Shown in pieces: positions 1 to 7,592 of a stretch of DNA of 30,710 nucleotides. The notes beneath the pieces are model-generated. The model did no database searches, was not told the origin of the DNA, and was given only the letters and a program-made list of their open reading frames with translations. The number at the start of each line of letters is the position of its first letter. Positions within the stretch are counted from its first letter, which is position 1. Source of the DNA: Firmicutes bacterium UBA3553. Its GTDB lineage: Bacteria; Bacillota; Clostridia; Tissierellales; Sedimentibacteraceae. Location: positions 1 through 30,710 of the forward strand of contig DFOA01000002.1 in assembly GCA_002381185.1 (NCBI GenBank). Reading direction: 5' to 3'. The position numbers and the translations under genes were made by a program.

Positions 1-18
1 TATTTAGCTCCTACTCGA

Positions 19-402
19 TTATCTTGGAACTATAGTAGGTGTACAGAGGTCTTCACATGAACATCTGCAGCATCTGTTCCTTCCGCCGGTTCCTTGTACA
101 TTGTCAGAGTAATTAACGCATCGACTTCCGCCGGTTCCAAGAAGATTACTTCTGCACGATCCGCCTGCTCCGCCTACATTATTTCCGCATGAGCCGCCGC
201 CAGCACCGCCTACATTATTACCGCAGCGTCTGCAAAAAACATTTAATAACTCATCGCAGCTAACTCCGCCTGTGCCTAAAACGCCGTCGCAGCGTCCTGT
301 ACCGCTTATGCATCCAGGTCCTCTTAATGCTATACTAGGTATACCGAATTCACCCATAACCTGACCGGTTCTGTTTATATTTCCACATCTATTGCAACTC
401 AT
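19..402 (-). CDS. Cys/Gly-rich low-complexity repeat protein
   Basis: Protein of 127 residues with no recognised enzymatic domain. It is dominated by Gly, Cys and Asn, with short repeats: SCGNNVGGAGG occurs in near-identical tandem copies around residues 60-82, and GTGG recurs four times. The Cys residues are regularly interspersed and concentrate at the C-terminus (CCRCSCEDLC). There is no signal peptide or membrane segment. The start is supported by AAGGTG seven bases upstream of the ATG. It lies 101 bases downstream of asnB on the same strand, so it could share its transcript. Such composition is typical of spore-coat or exosporium-type structural proteins and of some Cys-rich modified peptides. 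The sequence alone does not decide, and no maturation enzyme lies next to it. Confidence 0.7.
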   Translation of the reverse strand: MSCNRCGNINRTGQVMGEFGIPSIALRGPGCISGTGRCDGVLGTGGVSCDELLNVFCRRCGNNVGGAGGGSCGNNVGGAGGSCRSNLLGTGGSRCVNYSDNVQGTGGRNRCCRCSCEDLCTPTIVPR

Positions 403-503
403 ATTAACACCTTATTCTATTTGGATTTTTGAGTCAAGCTCATTAATATCATATTCGACAATTATCAAAGTGTTACGACATGTTTGTAAAATTAAAAAAA
501 TTA

Positions 504-2351
504 TTATTTATCAGAAATTGTAACATTAAATTCTTCCATCCAGGTATTAAGCTGTATGAAGTAAGCAATCAGCTGAGGGCCTGTCATAAGTTGACCGTAC
601 CAAGGCTTTTTAAATGATTTTCCTCCTGATTCAACTATTTCATTTACCTTTTTCTTGTCAATAAGCTGGTATATGGGAGCATTACTGTCTGACATTATTT
701 CCTTCATCCAATTTTGTACAGCATTTGTGTAATCAATATGATGAGTTTTAGGATAAGGACTCTTCTTTCTGTCTATAATATCATCTGGTAATATGCCTCT
801 CAGTGCTTCTCTTAGCAGTCCTTTTTCTCTTCCGTTGTGGAACTTAATATCGTTGGGAATATTAAAAGCATATTCAACCAAACGATAATCGGCAAACGGA
901 ACTCTTACCTCAAGGCTGTTTGCCATGCTCATGCGGTCTTTTCTGTTAAGCAGCGTAATCATAAACCATTTTATGTTCAGGTAAAACAGTTCTCTCATTC
1001 TTGATTCTTCTTTTGATTCCCCTGTTAGTTTTGAAACCTTGCTGATTGTGTCATTGTATTTTTGATTAACATATTCCTCTATAGGAAGGGTGGAAAGTTC
1101 CTTGTTCAATATTTCATGTCTTTCCTTAATGGATTTTGACCATGGAAATGTATCAGCGTTTATGTCTTCAGTTCTTGTAAACCACGGGTATCCCCCGAAA
1201 ATTTCATCTGCGCATTCACCGGACAATGCAACAGTAAAATCTTTTCTTATTTCCTTGCAGAACAATAAAAGGGATGAATCGATATCTGCCATGCCCGGAA
1301 GGTCGTTCGCTATGACAGCATCTTTCAATGCCTGAACAAGATTTGTGTTATCGAGCACTACTGTATTATGGTTGCTTTTCAAATATTCGGACATCCTTTC
1401 TGCAAAGAACTGATCAGATGTGGGCTGAAATAAATTAGACTGAAAATACTTGTCGTTGTCTTTGTAATCAATGGAGTAAGTGCTCAAAGTACCACGTTTG
1501 TGCTTTTTAAAATATTCGGCAGAAATGGCTGATATGGCACTTGAATCCAATCCTCCAGAAAGGAAGGTGCAAAGAGGAACATCCGAAACTAACTGTCTTT
1601 CAACCGCATCAACAAACAAGTTTCTTACAGTGTCTTTTGTTTGTTCAAAGTTCTCTTCGTGGGGACGTGCCTCTAACTTCCAGTATTCTTTGATATTAAC
1701 AGTTCCATCCTTGTAAAACAAATAATGAGCAGGAGGAATTTCATGAATGTCTTTAAAAATACCGCTGCCTAATGAACGTGCAGGTCCCAGACCCAATATT
1801 TCCATGATTCCTTCTTCACCAATAACCGGATCGACCATTGGGTTGGCAAGAAGCGCCTTTATTTGAGAAGCAAATATTAAATTATTATCCTTACAGCTGT
1901 AGAACAGAGGCTTGACCCCTAGGTGGTCTCTTGCCAGAAACAAGGTTTTATTATATTCATCCCATACCCCAAAGGCAAAAATACCGTTAATGTGATTAAC
2001 GCATTCAGGGCCCCACTCAATATAAGAAACAAGCAAAACTTCGGTATCGGAATAAGATTCAAATCTGTACCCTTTGGATTTTAGCTCGTCTCTTACATCA
2101 TCGGTATTGTATAGTTCGCCGTTGTAAACAAGAACAAATTTGTGTTCACCTAATTGCCGTGTCATAGGCTGGATTCCGCCTTCTGCATCTACAATTATTA
2201 AACGTCTGTGACCCAAAATTATATTTTCATTTTTATAGAACCCGGAATTATCAGGACCTCTTGAAAAAAGCTTATCTGTCATGTTCCTGATTATTTCCAT
2301 ATTGCCGGAAATATCCTTTTTCGTATTAATCCACCCTGCTATACCGCACAT
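504..2351 (-). CDS. asnB: Asparagine synthetase (glutamine-hydrolysing), AsnB
   Basis: Makes asparagine from aspartate, ATP and glutamine in the cytoplasm. The mature protein begins MCGIAGW, giving the N-terminal nucleophile Cys2 of class II (Ntn) glutamine amidotransferases; the RGPD and YNGELYN motifs of the glutaminase domain follow. The C-terminal synthetase half carries the PP-loop SGGLDSS at about residues 265-271 and a GECADEIFGGYPWF segment. Length is 615 residues, normal for the clostridial AsnB type. The frame is open for 33 codons further upstream, but the start at 2351 is fixed by an AAGGAGG just before it and by the need for an exposed Cys2. I see no T-box (no TGGNACC-type sequence) in the leader. 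The complete glutaminase domain and ordinary surroundings argue for true asparagine synthesis and not a lasso-peptide cyclase role. Confidence 0.95.
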   Translation of the reverse strand: MCGIAGWINTKKDISGNMEIIRNMTDKLFSRGPDNSGFYKNENIILGHRRLIIVDAEGGIQPMTRQLGEHKFVLVYNGELYNTDDVRDELKSKGYRFESYSDTEVLLVSYIEWGPECVNHINGIFAFGVWDEYNKTLFLARDHLGVKPLFYSCKDNNLIFASQIKALLANPMVDPVIGEEGIMEILGLGPARSLGSGIFKDIHEIPPAHYLFYKDGTVNIKEYWKLEARPHEENFEQTKDTVRNLFVDAVERQLVSDVPLCTFLSGGLDSSAISAISAEYFKKHKRGTLSTYSIDYKDNDKYFQSNLFQPTSDQFFAERMSEYLKSNHNTVVLDNTNLVQALKDAVIANDLPGMADIDSSLLLFCKEIRKDFTVALSGECADEIFGGYPWFTRTEDINADTFPWSKSIKERHEILNKELSTLPIEEYVNQKYNDTISKVSKLTGESKEESRMRELFYLNIKWFMITLLNRKDRMSMANSLEVRVPFADYRLVEYAFNIPNDIKFHNGREKGLLREALRGILPDDIIDRKKSPYPKTHHIDYTNAVQNWMKEIMSDSNAPIYQLIDKKKVNEIVESGGKSFKKPWYGQLMTGPQLIAYFIQLNTWMEEFNVTISDK

Positions 2352-2499
2352 ATATTGCCTCCTTATTAATCTGAATAAAATAATTTTATGTAGTCTATTA
2401 GCTATTGTTCCATAAAAAAGTTTATTAATATGAGGAAATTTAAAAGGCAAAATAAAAAGGACAGAAATTAATCTAAGTTAACTCGTATCCTTTCGCCTA

Positions 2500-2533
2500 A
2501 TGGCAGGTGTAAAGTAGGCTTTACGCCTGCCAT
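2500..2533. terminator. Strong hairpin between the MoaD-like gene and asnB
   Basis: A 15-bp stem (ATGGCAGGTGTAAAG pairing with CTTTACGCCTGCCAT, one G-U pair) closes a four-base TAGG loop. It lies 37 bases downstream of the MoaD-like stop on the minus strand and about 150 bases before asnB. No clear T-run follows on either strand, so it may be a processing or attenuation hairpin and not a classic intrinsic terminator. Confidence 0.55.
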
Positions 2534-2570
2534 AATGTTCACAATTGTAAGGGTTATAGAGAATAGAGAA

Positions 2571-2795
2571 CTAACCTCCTGCTATAGGAGGGAAAAGAGC
2601 TAATATATCACCATCTTTTAAATTGTAGTCAACAGTTTGATAACTGCCGTTAACAAGAATCATTCCTATTTCTTCAACATCGATTTGAAGGATATCAAGA
2701 ATGTCGATAATTTGAACAGCATCGCTAAAATGTAAACGTTTGCTTTTCCAACACCGCTTTTTGAAGGAAGCAAACAATCTGATTTCTACTTCCAT
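2571..2795 (-). CDS. MoaD/ThiS-family sulfur carrier protein
   Basis: Small beta-grasp (ubiquitin-like) protein of 74 residues. It begins MEVEIRLFASFK, has the NG..v.....L.DGD.la.FPPIAGG pattern near the C-terminus, and ends in the di-glycine that is adenylated and thiocarboxylated in sulfur carriers for molybdopterin, thiamine or related pathways. The ATG at 2795 is preferred over the in-frame GTG at 2804, because AAGGGTGAT sits at normal distance from the ATG but abuts the GTG. It stands alone: no MoaE, MoeB, ThiG or ThiF homologue is visible nearby, so the pathway it serves cannot be named. It is divergent from the GNAT gene at 3018. Confidence 0.8.
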   Translation of the reverse strand: MEVEIRLFASFKKRCWKSKRLHFSDAVQIIDILDILQIDVEEIGMILVNGSYQTVDYNLKDGDILALFPPIAGG

Positions 2796-2928
2796 ATATA
2801 TCACCCTTGTTTAGTATATAATATATAACACATTACAAATAAATTTTCAATATGAATTGGGAAAAAAAGTAAAATGTTTAATAATTAACGCTTGCCAACA
2901 GTTAAGAAATTCAAAATATATATGGAAA

Positions 2929-2963
2929 TATCAACCAGATTGTTATATAATAGTCTATGTTGT
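2929..2963 (+). promoter_or_regulatory. Candidate promoter for the GNAT gene
   Basis: A consensus TATAAT at about 2944-2949 lies 17 bases after a weak TGGAAA -35 element, about 70 bases ahead of the GNAT start at 3018. In DNA this AT-rich such matches are common, so this is suggestive only. Confidence 0.3.
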
Positions 2964-3017
2964 CGCAGTTAACAAAGCTTAATCAGTGGTTTGTAAAAAA
3001 TCATTTGGAGGAATGAA

Positions 3018-3467
3018 ATGTTTTATTACAGAGATATACCATTCAGCGAAATTTCGGTTATAAAGGATTTATGGGAAAAGAACAGAATGTACCATGAAAA
3101 TTTATCAAAATACTTTGGTACCATGTATTCAAATTTAGTTTTTAAAGATAGAATTAAGCCTTTTGAGCTATTTGACAGGAAACACATAAAGATTACGGTT
3201 GCAGAAAACTCCTCAGACAAAGAGATAATAGGATATTGCATATCATCCATTGAAGGAATTGAGGGAGAGACACATTCATTGCATGTATGTGATAACGCCC
3301 GAGGCCTGGGAATTGGTAAAAGCCTAATGAACAGCCATATAGAATGGATGAAAAATAACGGCTGTACAAATATTACCATAACAGTTGCATTTGAAAATGA
3401 AAATACAATTGAATTTTATAGAACCTTGGGATTTAAAGAAAATACTATAGAAATGCGGTTAAAATAA
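3018..3467 (+). CDS. GNAT-family N-acetyltransferase
   Basis: Protein of 149 residues with the GNAT fold. Motif A is visible as HVCDNARGLGIGKSLM (R-G-x-G-I-G, the pyrophosphate-binding loop for acetyl-CoA), followed by NENTIEFYRTLGFKE, the conserved C-terminal motif B with N..a..fY..lGF. The start has GGAGG seven bases upstream. The acceptor substrate cannot be read from sequence. It is a single-gene unit, transcribed divergently from the MoaD-like gene and convergently with the acidic protein gene at 3516-4325. Confidence 0.88.
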   Translation: MFYYRDIPFSEISVIKDLWEKNRMYHENLSKYFGTMYSNLVFKDRIKPFELFDRKHIKITVAENSSDKEIIGYCISSIEGIEGETHSLHVCDNARGLGIGKSLMNSHIEWMKNNGCTNITITVAFENENTIEFYRTLGFKENTIEMRLK

Positions 3468-3493
3468 TTAGTCAAGGATGAAGTGCAAATTTA

Positions 3494-3527
3494 GCAAAGA
3501 GATAGGCTCCAGGGCCTATCTCTTTGC
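3494..3527. terminator. Bidirectional terminator between convergent genes
   Basis: Perfect 14-bp stem (GCAAAGAGATAGGC pairing with GCCTATCTCTTTGC) around a TCCAGG loop. It lies between the convergent GNAT and acidic-protein genes, and its right arm includes the last four codons of the minus-strand gene. Only a loose T-rich tail follows on the plus strand. Confidence 0.7.
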
Positions 3528-4325
3528 ATGTATTTTCTGTATATATTCATCAATATTATTTACAGCTTCATTTTTCAGATAATCAATTAATTCATTTTCA
3601 GTCGCCATTGCTGCCATATCAATATGACCGGGAGTGTTAGATGATATTATGATCAAATAATTGTTATCATTTAATTTTTTTACGCTGGTGGTTTCAATGA
3701 GTATTTTTTCCATGAGGGTAATTTCATCAAAGGGATTGCTGTCGTCCTCATTATTTATACTATCATAATCGTCATCCGCTTCGTCTTCATTTTCTTCAAT
3801 TTCAACTTCTTCAATTTCATCAAGTTCATCAATGTGTACTTCATGATAGAGACTTTCAAGACTGCAATCTTGAATTTCAATCTGCATTGCAGCAATATAG
3901 CCATGTTCTTCCTTATAAAGATATGTTGTTACAACTTCAGCCCAATTTTCAGCCAGGTCAAATAAATTTCTTTCCTTGTCGTAAACTATGCAGCCATTTT
4001 TGAAGTAATCCAAATCATCATAAAAAATACTTTCCTCAAGCTCAAGGTTTAAGCTGTATTCTCTGTTTAATATCTCGACGGTATCTTCACAGGTATCGTA
4101 GCTGAAGTTTAACAGGTTTTTATCTTTTAAGTCTTCCAACTTTTTGTTTAAACTTTCTAAAGTCAGATTTTCAGTATTGTTTACCAGGATTATTCTGTAG
4201 TAGTCTTTTATTGTAACCTGCTTTTTAAAATTAATATCATCGGCAATATAATAAAAGTCTAGACAGCCATTTTCCATGTTATATTTGTTAATTTCTTCTC
4301 CAAATTCTTTAAACAGTTTTTTCAT
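3516..4325 (-). CDS. Acidic cytoplasmic protein of unknown function
   Basis: I do not recognise this 269-residue protein. It has no signal peptide or membrane segment. The N-terminal ~160 residues look like a folded alpha/beta domain. A strongly acidic linker (about residues 165-205, rich in Glu, Asp and Asn) follows, then a ~65-residue C-terminal domain ending EYIQKIHAKR. The start has AGGAG seven bases upstream. The two-domain layout joined by an acidic hinge suggests a soluble binding or scaffold protein, but no catalytic motif is evident. It is a single gene convergent with the upstream GNAT, and its last codons form part of the shared terminator hairpin. Confidence 0.75.
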   Translation of the reverse strand: MKKLFKEFGEEINKYNMENGCLDFYYIADDINFKKQVTIKDYYRIILVNNTENLTLESLNKKLEDLKDKNLLNFSYDTCEDTVEILNREYSLNLELEESIFYDDLDYFKNGCIVYDKERNLFDLAENWAEVVTTYLYKEEHGYIAAMQIEIQDCSLESLYHEVHIDELDEIEEVEIEENEDEADDDYDSINNEDDSNPFDEITLMEKILIETTSVKKLNDNNYLIIISSNTPGHIDMAAMATENELIDYLKNEAVNNIDEYIQKIHAKR

Positions 4326-4472
4326 AAACAGCTCCTATTAAAAAATAATTCATTTAAATATTATCATTAAATATGTTTTATGACAATAATTTATTATTAA
4401 TGAAAACCTTTCATCGCGGCATCATATATGATATTATATATAAAACTAAGCTTTACAAGGTAGGGGGAAGCT

Positions 4473-4985
4473 ATGATAAAAACAAAAAGGCTATATTTAG
4501 ATGATGCAGCAGAATCCGATATAGAAACAATTATGGAACTGGAAAATCATAAGGACAACAGGAATTTCGTATGGAAGGGCACTTATGAAGAACATAAAAA
4601 GGAAATTGAACATAATGATTTTCTTCTTTATGTTATTAAAGAAAAAGATACTGATGAAACAGTAGGGTTTGTTTTGATTAATTTGGACAACAAGTCTGAA
4701 AGATTTGAACTCCGAAGATTTGCTATTTCCAAAAAAGGAATGGGATATGGCAAGGAAGTAATGAATGCATTGTTCAAGCTTGCGTTTGAAGAATTAAATA
4801 TGAACCGTTTTTGGCTTGATGTATATCCTGATAACATTATTGGAATAAGGCTTTATGAAGGAGTGGGTATGCACAGGGACGGTATATTGAGACAAAATTA
4901 TAAATCAGAAAGAGGCTATTTGGACCAAATAATATATTCAATGCTTAAAAGTGAATATTGCCAAATGGCTGAAGCTGAAAGATAA
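4473..4985 (+). CDS. GNAT acetyltransferase, RimJ/RimL-like
   Basis: Protein of 170 residues starting MIKTKRLYLDDAAESDIE, the N-terminal signature of the RimJ/RimL branch of GNATs. The acetyl-CoA motif appears as FAISKKGMGYGKEVMNAL, and the C-terminal part has FWLDVYPDNIIGIRLYEGVGM (N..(S/G)..lYe..Gm). The branch acetylates N-termini of ribosomal proteins or small amines and antibiotics; the actual substrate is not predictable here. AGGGGGAAGCT precedes the ATG. It seems monocistronic. Confidence 0.87.
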   Translation: MIKTKRLYLDDAAESDIETIMELENHKDNRNFVWKGTYEEHKKEIEHNDFLLYVIKEKDTDETVGFVLINLDNKSERFELRRFAISKKGMGYGKEVMNALFKLAFEELNMNRFWLDVYPDNIIGIRLYEGVGMHRDGILRQNYKSERGYLDQIIYSMLKSEYCQMAEAER

Positions 4986-5084
4986 AATATAATTAATAAT
5001 TTTGTGGAAATTATTAAATCAGATGTATTAATAATGAGATAAGTTAAAAGAATAAGGTTATATTAAAAATTACAGAGGTAATTG

Positions 5085-6686
5085 ATGTTGAAAAATATAA
5101 AAAAAGAATTAGTCCCGTTAATAGTAACCGTGATTTCGGGCGGTATAATTTATTACCTTGCTTTGCCGGCTTTAAGCTTTAAGTCTGCCGGGTTATGGAT
5201 TTATTTGCTTGTATTGCTCTTAATACTTGAAGCGCTGCTGGTTATGGCTGATATAATACATAATAAAAACCTTAGATTTAAGGCCGGTATATCTGTAAAA
5301 TCCGGAGGTATTGCATTAGCTTTGTCAATATTGCTTTTTATTGTAGTTAGTTTCTTGAGCAGCAGAGTAATTAACTCACATGAATATGCCAATTTAATGA
5401 AAGATTATATACAGGAAGCAGATTTTTCATCCTATAAAGCTACGTTAGAAAATGTTCCGTTATTAGATAAAGACTCTGCAATTCAAATCAGCAACAGAGA
5501 GCTTGGAAGTCTTATTGATGTGGTTTCCCAATTTGAACTTGGTGAAAATGAGCAGATAACATTCAACGGGAAAACAGTGCGTGTTTCGCCTCTATATTAT
5601 GGCGGGTTTTTTAAATGGAATAACAATAAAAGTACAGGAACACCAGGGTACATCAAAATTGACATGATGACTCAGGAAGCGGAACTGATCAGATTACAAA
5701 AGGGAATAAAATACAGTCCTAGTGAGTTTTTTGGAAGAGACTTGAAAAGATATTTAAGAACTAGGTATCCATCTGCTATATTCACTTCATTTAATTTTGA
5801 AATAAATGAGGACGGTGAGCCATTTTGGATAGTACCAGTTGAAAAGCATACAATCGGATTATTCGGCGGTGTTGATATTGATTACATTTTTACAGTTAAT
5901 GCAGTAACAGGTGATATTGATAGGTATTCTGCCGGAAATGTGCCTGAATGGATAGATAATGTTTATAATTCTGATTTAATAATGTCACAATATGATGATT
6001 ATGGAAGTTTGCAAAACGGCTTTTGGAACTCAGTCTTTGGCCAAAAAGGAGTTAAAGTAACAACTGACGGCTATAATTATATTCCACAGGGAAATGATAA
6101 CTGGATATACACCGGAGTGACCTCTGCTGGGCGGGATGAAAGCAATATTGGCTTTATTCTGTCAAACAAGAGAACAAAGGAAACTATTTATTATCCGGTT
6201 TCAGGTGCTGAGGAATATTCTGCAATGAGCAGTTCGGAAGGAGTTGTTCAGCATTTGGGATACACAGCTACATTTCCGCTGCTGCTAAATGTTGAAGGTC
6301 AGCCCACCTATATTATGGCTTTAAAAGATGCGGGGGGTCTGGTTAAAATGTATGGAATGGTCAACGTTGAAAAATATCAAATAGTGGCTACATCAGATAC
6401 TGTTCAAGGCTGTAAACAAAAATACAGGGAATTGTTAAAGAATAACAGCATGGCAGTAACAGAAAATGAAACAGAACGTATTTCAGGAGTAATCGAAAAC
6501 ATTAAAACAGCTGCAATAGACGGTACTACATACTATTATATTAAACTGGTTTCCATTGATTCATATTTTGTATTAAGTGCAAAAGATAACCAGATGATTG
6601 TTTTAAAAAATATCGGGGATACAATTATTATAGATGCAGATAAAAACAGTACCGAAAAAATACGAAGTGCTGTGCTTGTAGAATAA
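5085..6686 (+). CDS. Membrane-anchored protein of unknown function, large extracytoplasmic region
   Basis: Protein of 533 residues. Three hydrophobic segments in the first 95 residues (about 8-28, 36-55 and 68-90) anchor a large, Tyr/Gly-rich, probably extracytoplasmic domain (about residues 100-530). That part contains repeated beta-rich stretches of a PepSY-like flavour (GYIKIDMMTQEAELIRL and a later YIFTVNAVTGDIDRY). The last ~70 residues (from ISGVIENIKTAAIDG to the end) look like a small beta barrel. I recognise no catalytic motif. A TTG lies directly before the ATG, but GAGGT at 5074-5078 suits the ATG at 5085. The small gene that follows starts 17 bases after the stop and is probably co-transcribed. 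Confidence 0.8.
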   Translation: MLKNIKKELVPLIVTVISGGIIYYLALPALSFKSAGLWIYLLVLLLILEALLVMADIIHNKNLRFKAGISVKSGGIALALSILLFIVVSFLSSRVINSHEYANLMKDYIQEADFSSYKATLENVPLLDKDSAIQISNRELGSLIDVVSQFELGENEQITFNGKTVRVSPLYYGGFFKWNNNKSTGTPGYIKIDMMTQEAELIRLQKGIKYSPSEFFGRDLKRYLRTRYPSAIFTSFNFEINEDGEPFWIVPVEKHTIGLFGGVDIDYIFTVNAVTGDIDRYSAGNVPEWIDNVYNSDLIMSQYDDYGSLQNGFWNSVFGQKGVKVTTDGYNYIPQGNDNWIYTGVTSAGRDESNIGFILSNKRTKETIYYPVSGAEEYSAMSSSEGVVQHLGYTATFPLLLNVEGQPTYIMALKDAGGLVKMYGMVNVEKYQIVATSDTVQGCKQKYRELLKNNSMAVTENETERISGVIENIKTAAIDGTTYYYIKLVSIDSYFVLSAKDNQMIVLKNIGDTIIIDADKNSTEKIRSAVLVE

Positions 6687-6703
6687 GCTGATAAGGACAT
6701 AAT

Positions 6704-6979
6704 ATTTTTGGCAAAGTTGAAAAAATAAGTATAGTTGAAAAAAGGGCTGTAATTTCTGTTATGCCATATGATAAAAAGGAAACTATAGATATATTATTAA
6801 TTGATAATAATATAACCGGAGCTGAACTTAATGTTGGAGATAGGGTTATTGTAAACTGTCTGTATACTAAAAATAAAGTAATTTTATACGCTTGGTGCCG
6901 ATATTATGGTAAGGAATTAGAGAATTATCTCGGATTAAAATCATTGAAATTAGAAAATAGATTATTATGTGAAGAATGA
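6704..6979 (+). CDS. Small beta-rich protein, probable non-canonical ATT start
   Basis: The open frame runs from a stop at 6692-6694 to 6979. The only in-frame ATG (6761) has no Shine-Dalgarno sequence and would remove a coherent beta-strand-like segment (IFGKVEKISIVEKRAVISV). An ATT at 6704 has AAGGA at 6693-6697 with ideal six-base spacing, giving 91 residues. The pattern of alternating hydrophobic residues and a V-G-D-R-V-I-V-N turn resembles an OB-like barrel, and it faintly echoes the C-terminal tail of the preceding protein (GVIENIKTAAI). It lies 17 bases after that gene and ends at an intrinsic terminator, so the pair forms an operon. Function is unknown. If the ATT is not used, the product is the 72-residue form from 6761. 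Confidence 0.55.
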   Translation: MFGKVEKISIVEKRAVISVMPYDKKETIDILLIDNNITGAELNVGDRVIVNCLYTKNKVILYAWCRYYGKELENYLGLKSLKLENRLLCEE

Positions 6980-7008
6980 CATCTATTATTAGATGTTGTT
7001 TTTTATTT
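6979..7008 (+). terminator. Intrinsic terminator after the membrane protein operon
   Basis: A seven-bp stem (ACATCTA pairing with TAGATGT, loop TTAT) is followed at once by TGTTTTTT. It overlaps the final base of the small gene's stop codon and separates that operon from the sigma factor operon. Confidence 0.75.
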
Positions 7009-7097
7009 AATAAATCATGTTAATAAATTAAAAATTATATTTTTGAGTGACATTTTTTGAATTTAATCGTTTATGGAATGAAAGGGTGATAAAGCAT

Positions 7098-7592
7098 ATG
7101 AACAATCAATCATTAGAAAAATTATACAAACAATATGCCAACGAAGTATATCTATATGCTTTTTCACTTTGTAAAAATCATCATGAGGCTCAAGAATTAG
7201 TAAGTGATACATTTTTTAAGGCGTTAGTATCATTAAATAAAAATGATGGAGAATTTAAATACTGGCTGTTGCGTGTGTGTAAAAATTTGTGGATAGACAA
7301 CATCAGAAGGAAAAAGTATATGTCAGATAAACCATTAGAAGATAATATTGCTGTTTCTGCAACAGATATGTTTGCATCTTTAATTAAGGATGAAGATCGA
7401 CGCATTATATATGAGGCTGTGCAGAATCTCCCTCAGACATATAATGAGATAATTACACTATACTATTATTGCAATATGCCTCTTAAGGAAATTTCAGCTG
7501 TTATGGATATTTCACCGGGGGCGGGCAGGATGTTAATAAGCAGGGCAAGGAAATGCCTGAAAAAACAATTAAATAAGGAGGATTTCATATGA
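7098..7592 (+). CDS. ECF-type RNA polymerase sigma factor
   Basis: Sigma-70 family, extracytoplasmic-function group, 164 residues. Region 2 is LYKQYANEVYLYAFSLCKN through ELVSDTFFKALV, with the core-binding and -10 recognition helices. Region 4 is LPQTYNEIITLYYY through PLKEISAVMDI and MLISRARKCLKKQL, the helix-turn-helix for -35 recognition. The frame is open upstream to 7047, but the homology begins at MNNQSLEKLY and AAAGGGTGAT precedes the ATG at 7098; a GTG at 7086 is a weaker alternative. Its stop overlaps the start of the anti-sigma factor gene by four bases (ATGA), the usual layout in which the second protein holds the sigma factor inactive at the membrane. Confidence 0.93.
   Translation: MNNQSLEKLYKQYANEVYLYAFSLCKNHHEAQELVSDTFFKALVSLNKNDGEFKYWLLRVCKNLWIDNIRRKKYMSDKPLEDNIAVSATDMFASLIKDEDRRIIYEAVQNLPQTYNEIITLYYYCNMPLKEISAVMDISPGAGRMLISRARKCLKKQLNKEDFI

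Noticed and set aside
504..2351. AsnB homologue as a lasso-peptide-type cyclase paired with the Cys-rich protein
   Set aside because: The glutaminase half is complete with Cys2 intact, length is standard, and no transglutaminase-like protease or lasso precursor is nearby.
2352..2450. In-frame N-terminal extension of asnB by 33 residues
   Set aside because: Cys2 must be N-terminal for glutaminase activity, and the strong AAGGAGG lies just before the ATG at 2351. The extension is simply open frame in the leader.
2352..2570. T-box riboswitch ahead of asnB
   Set aside because: No TGGNACC-type antiterminator sequence or specifier-loop arrangement was visible in the leader on the minus strand.
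7048..7073. Autoregulatory ECF promoter (TGACAT ... CGTTTA) ahead of the sigma gene
   Set aside because: The spacing is 14 bases, too short for the usual 16-17 of ECF promoters, and the match is weak in AT-rich DNA.
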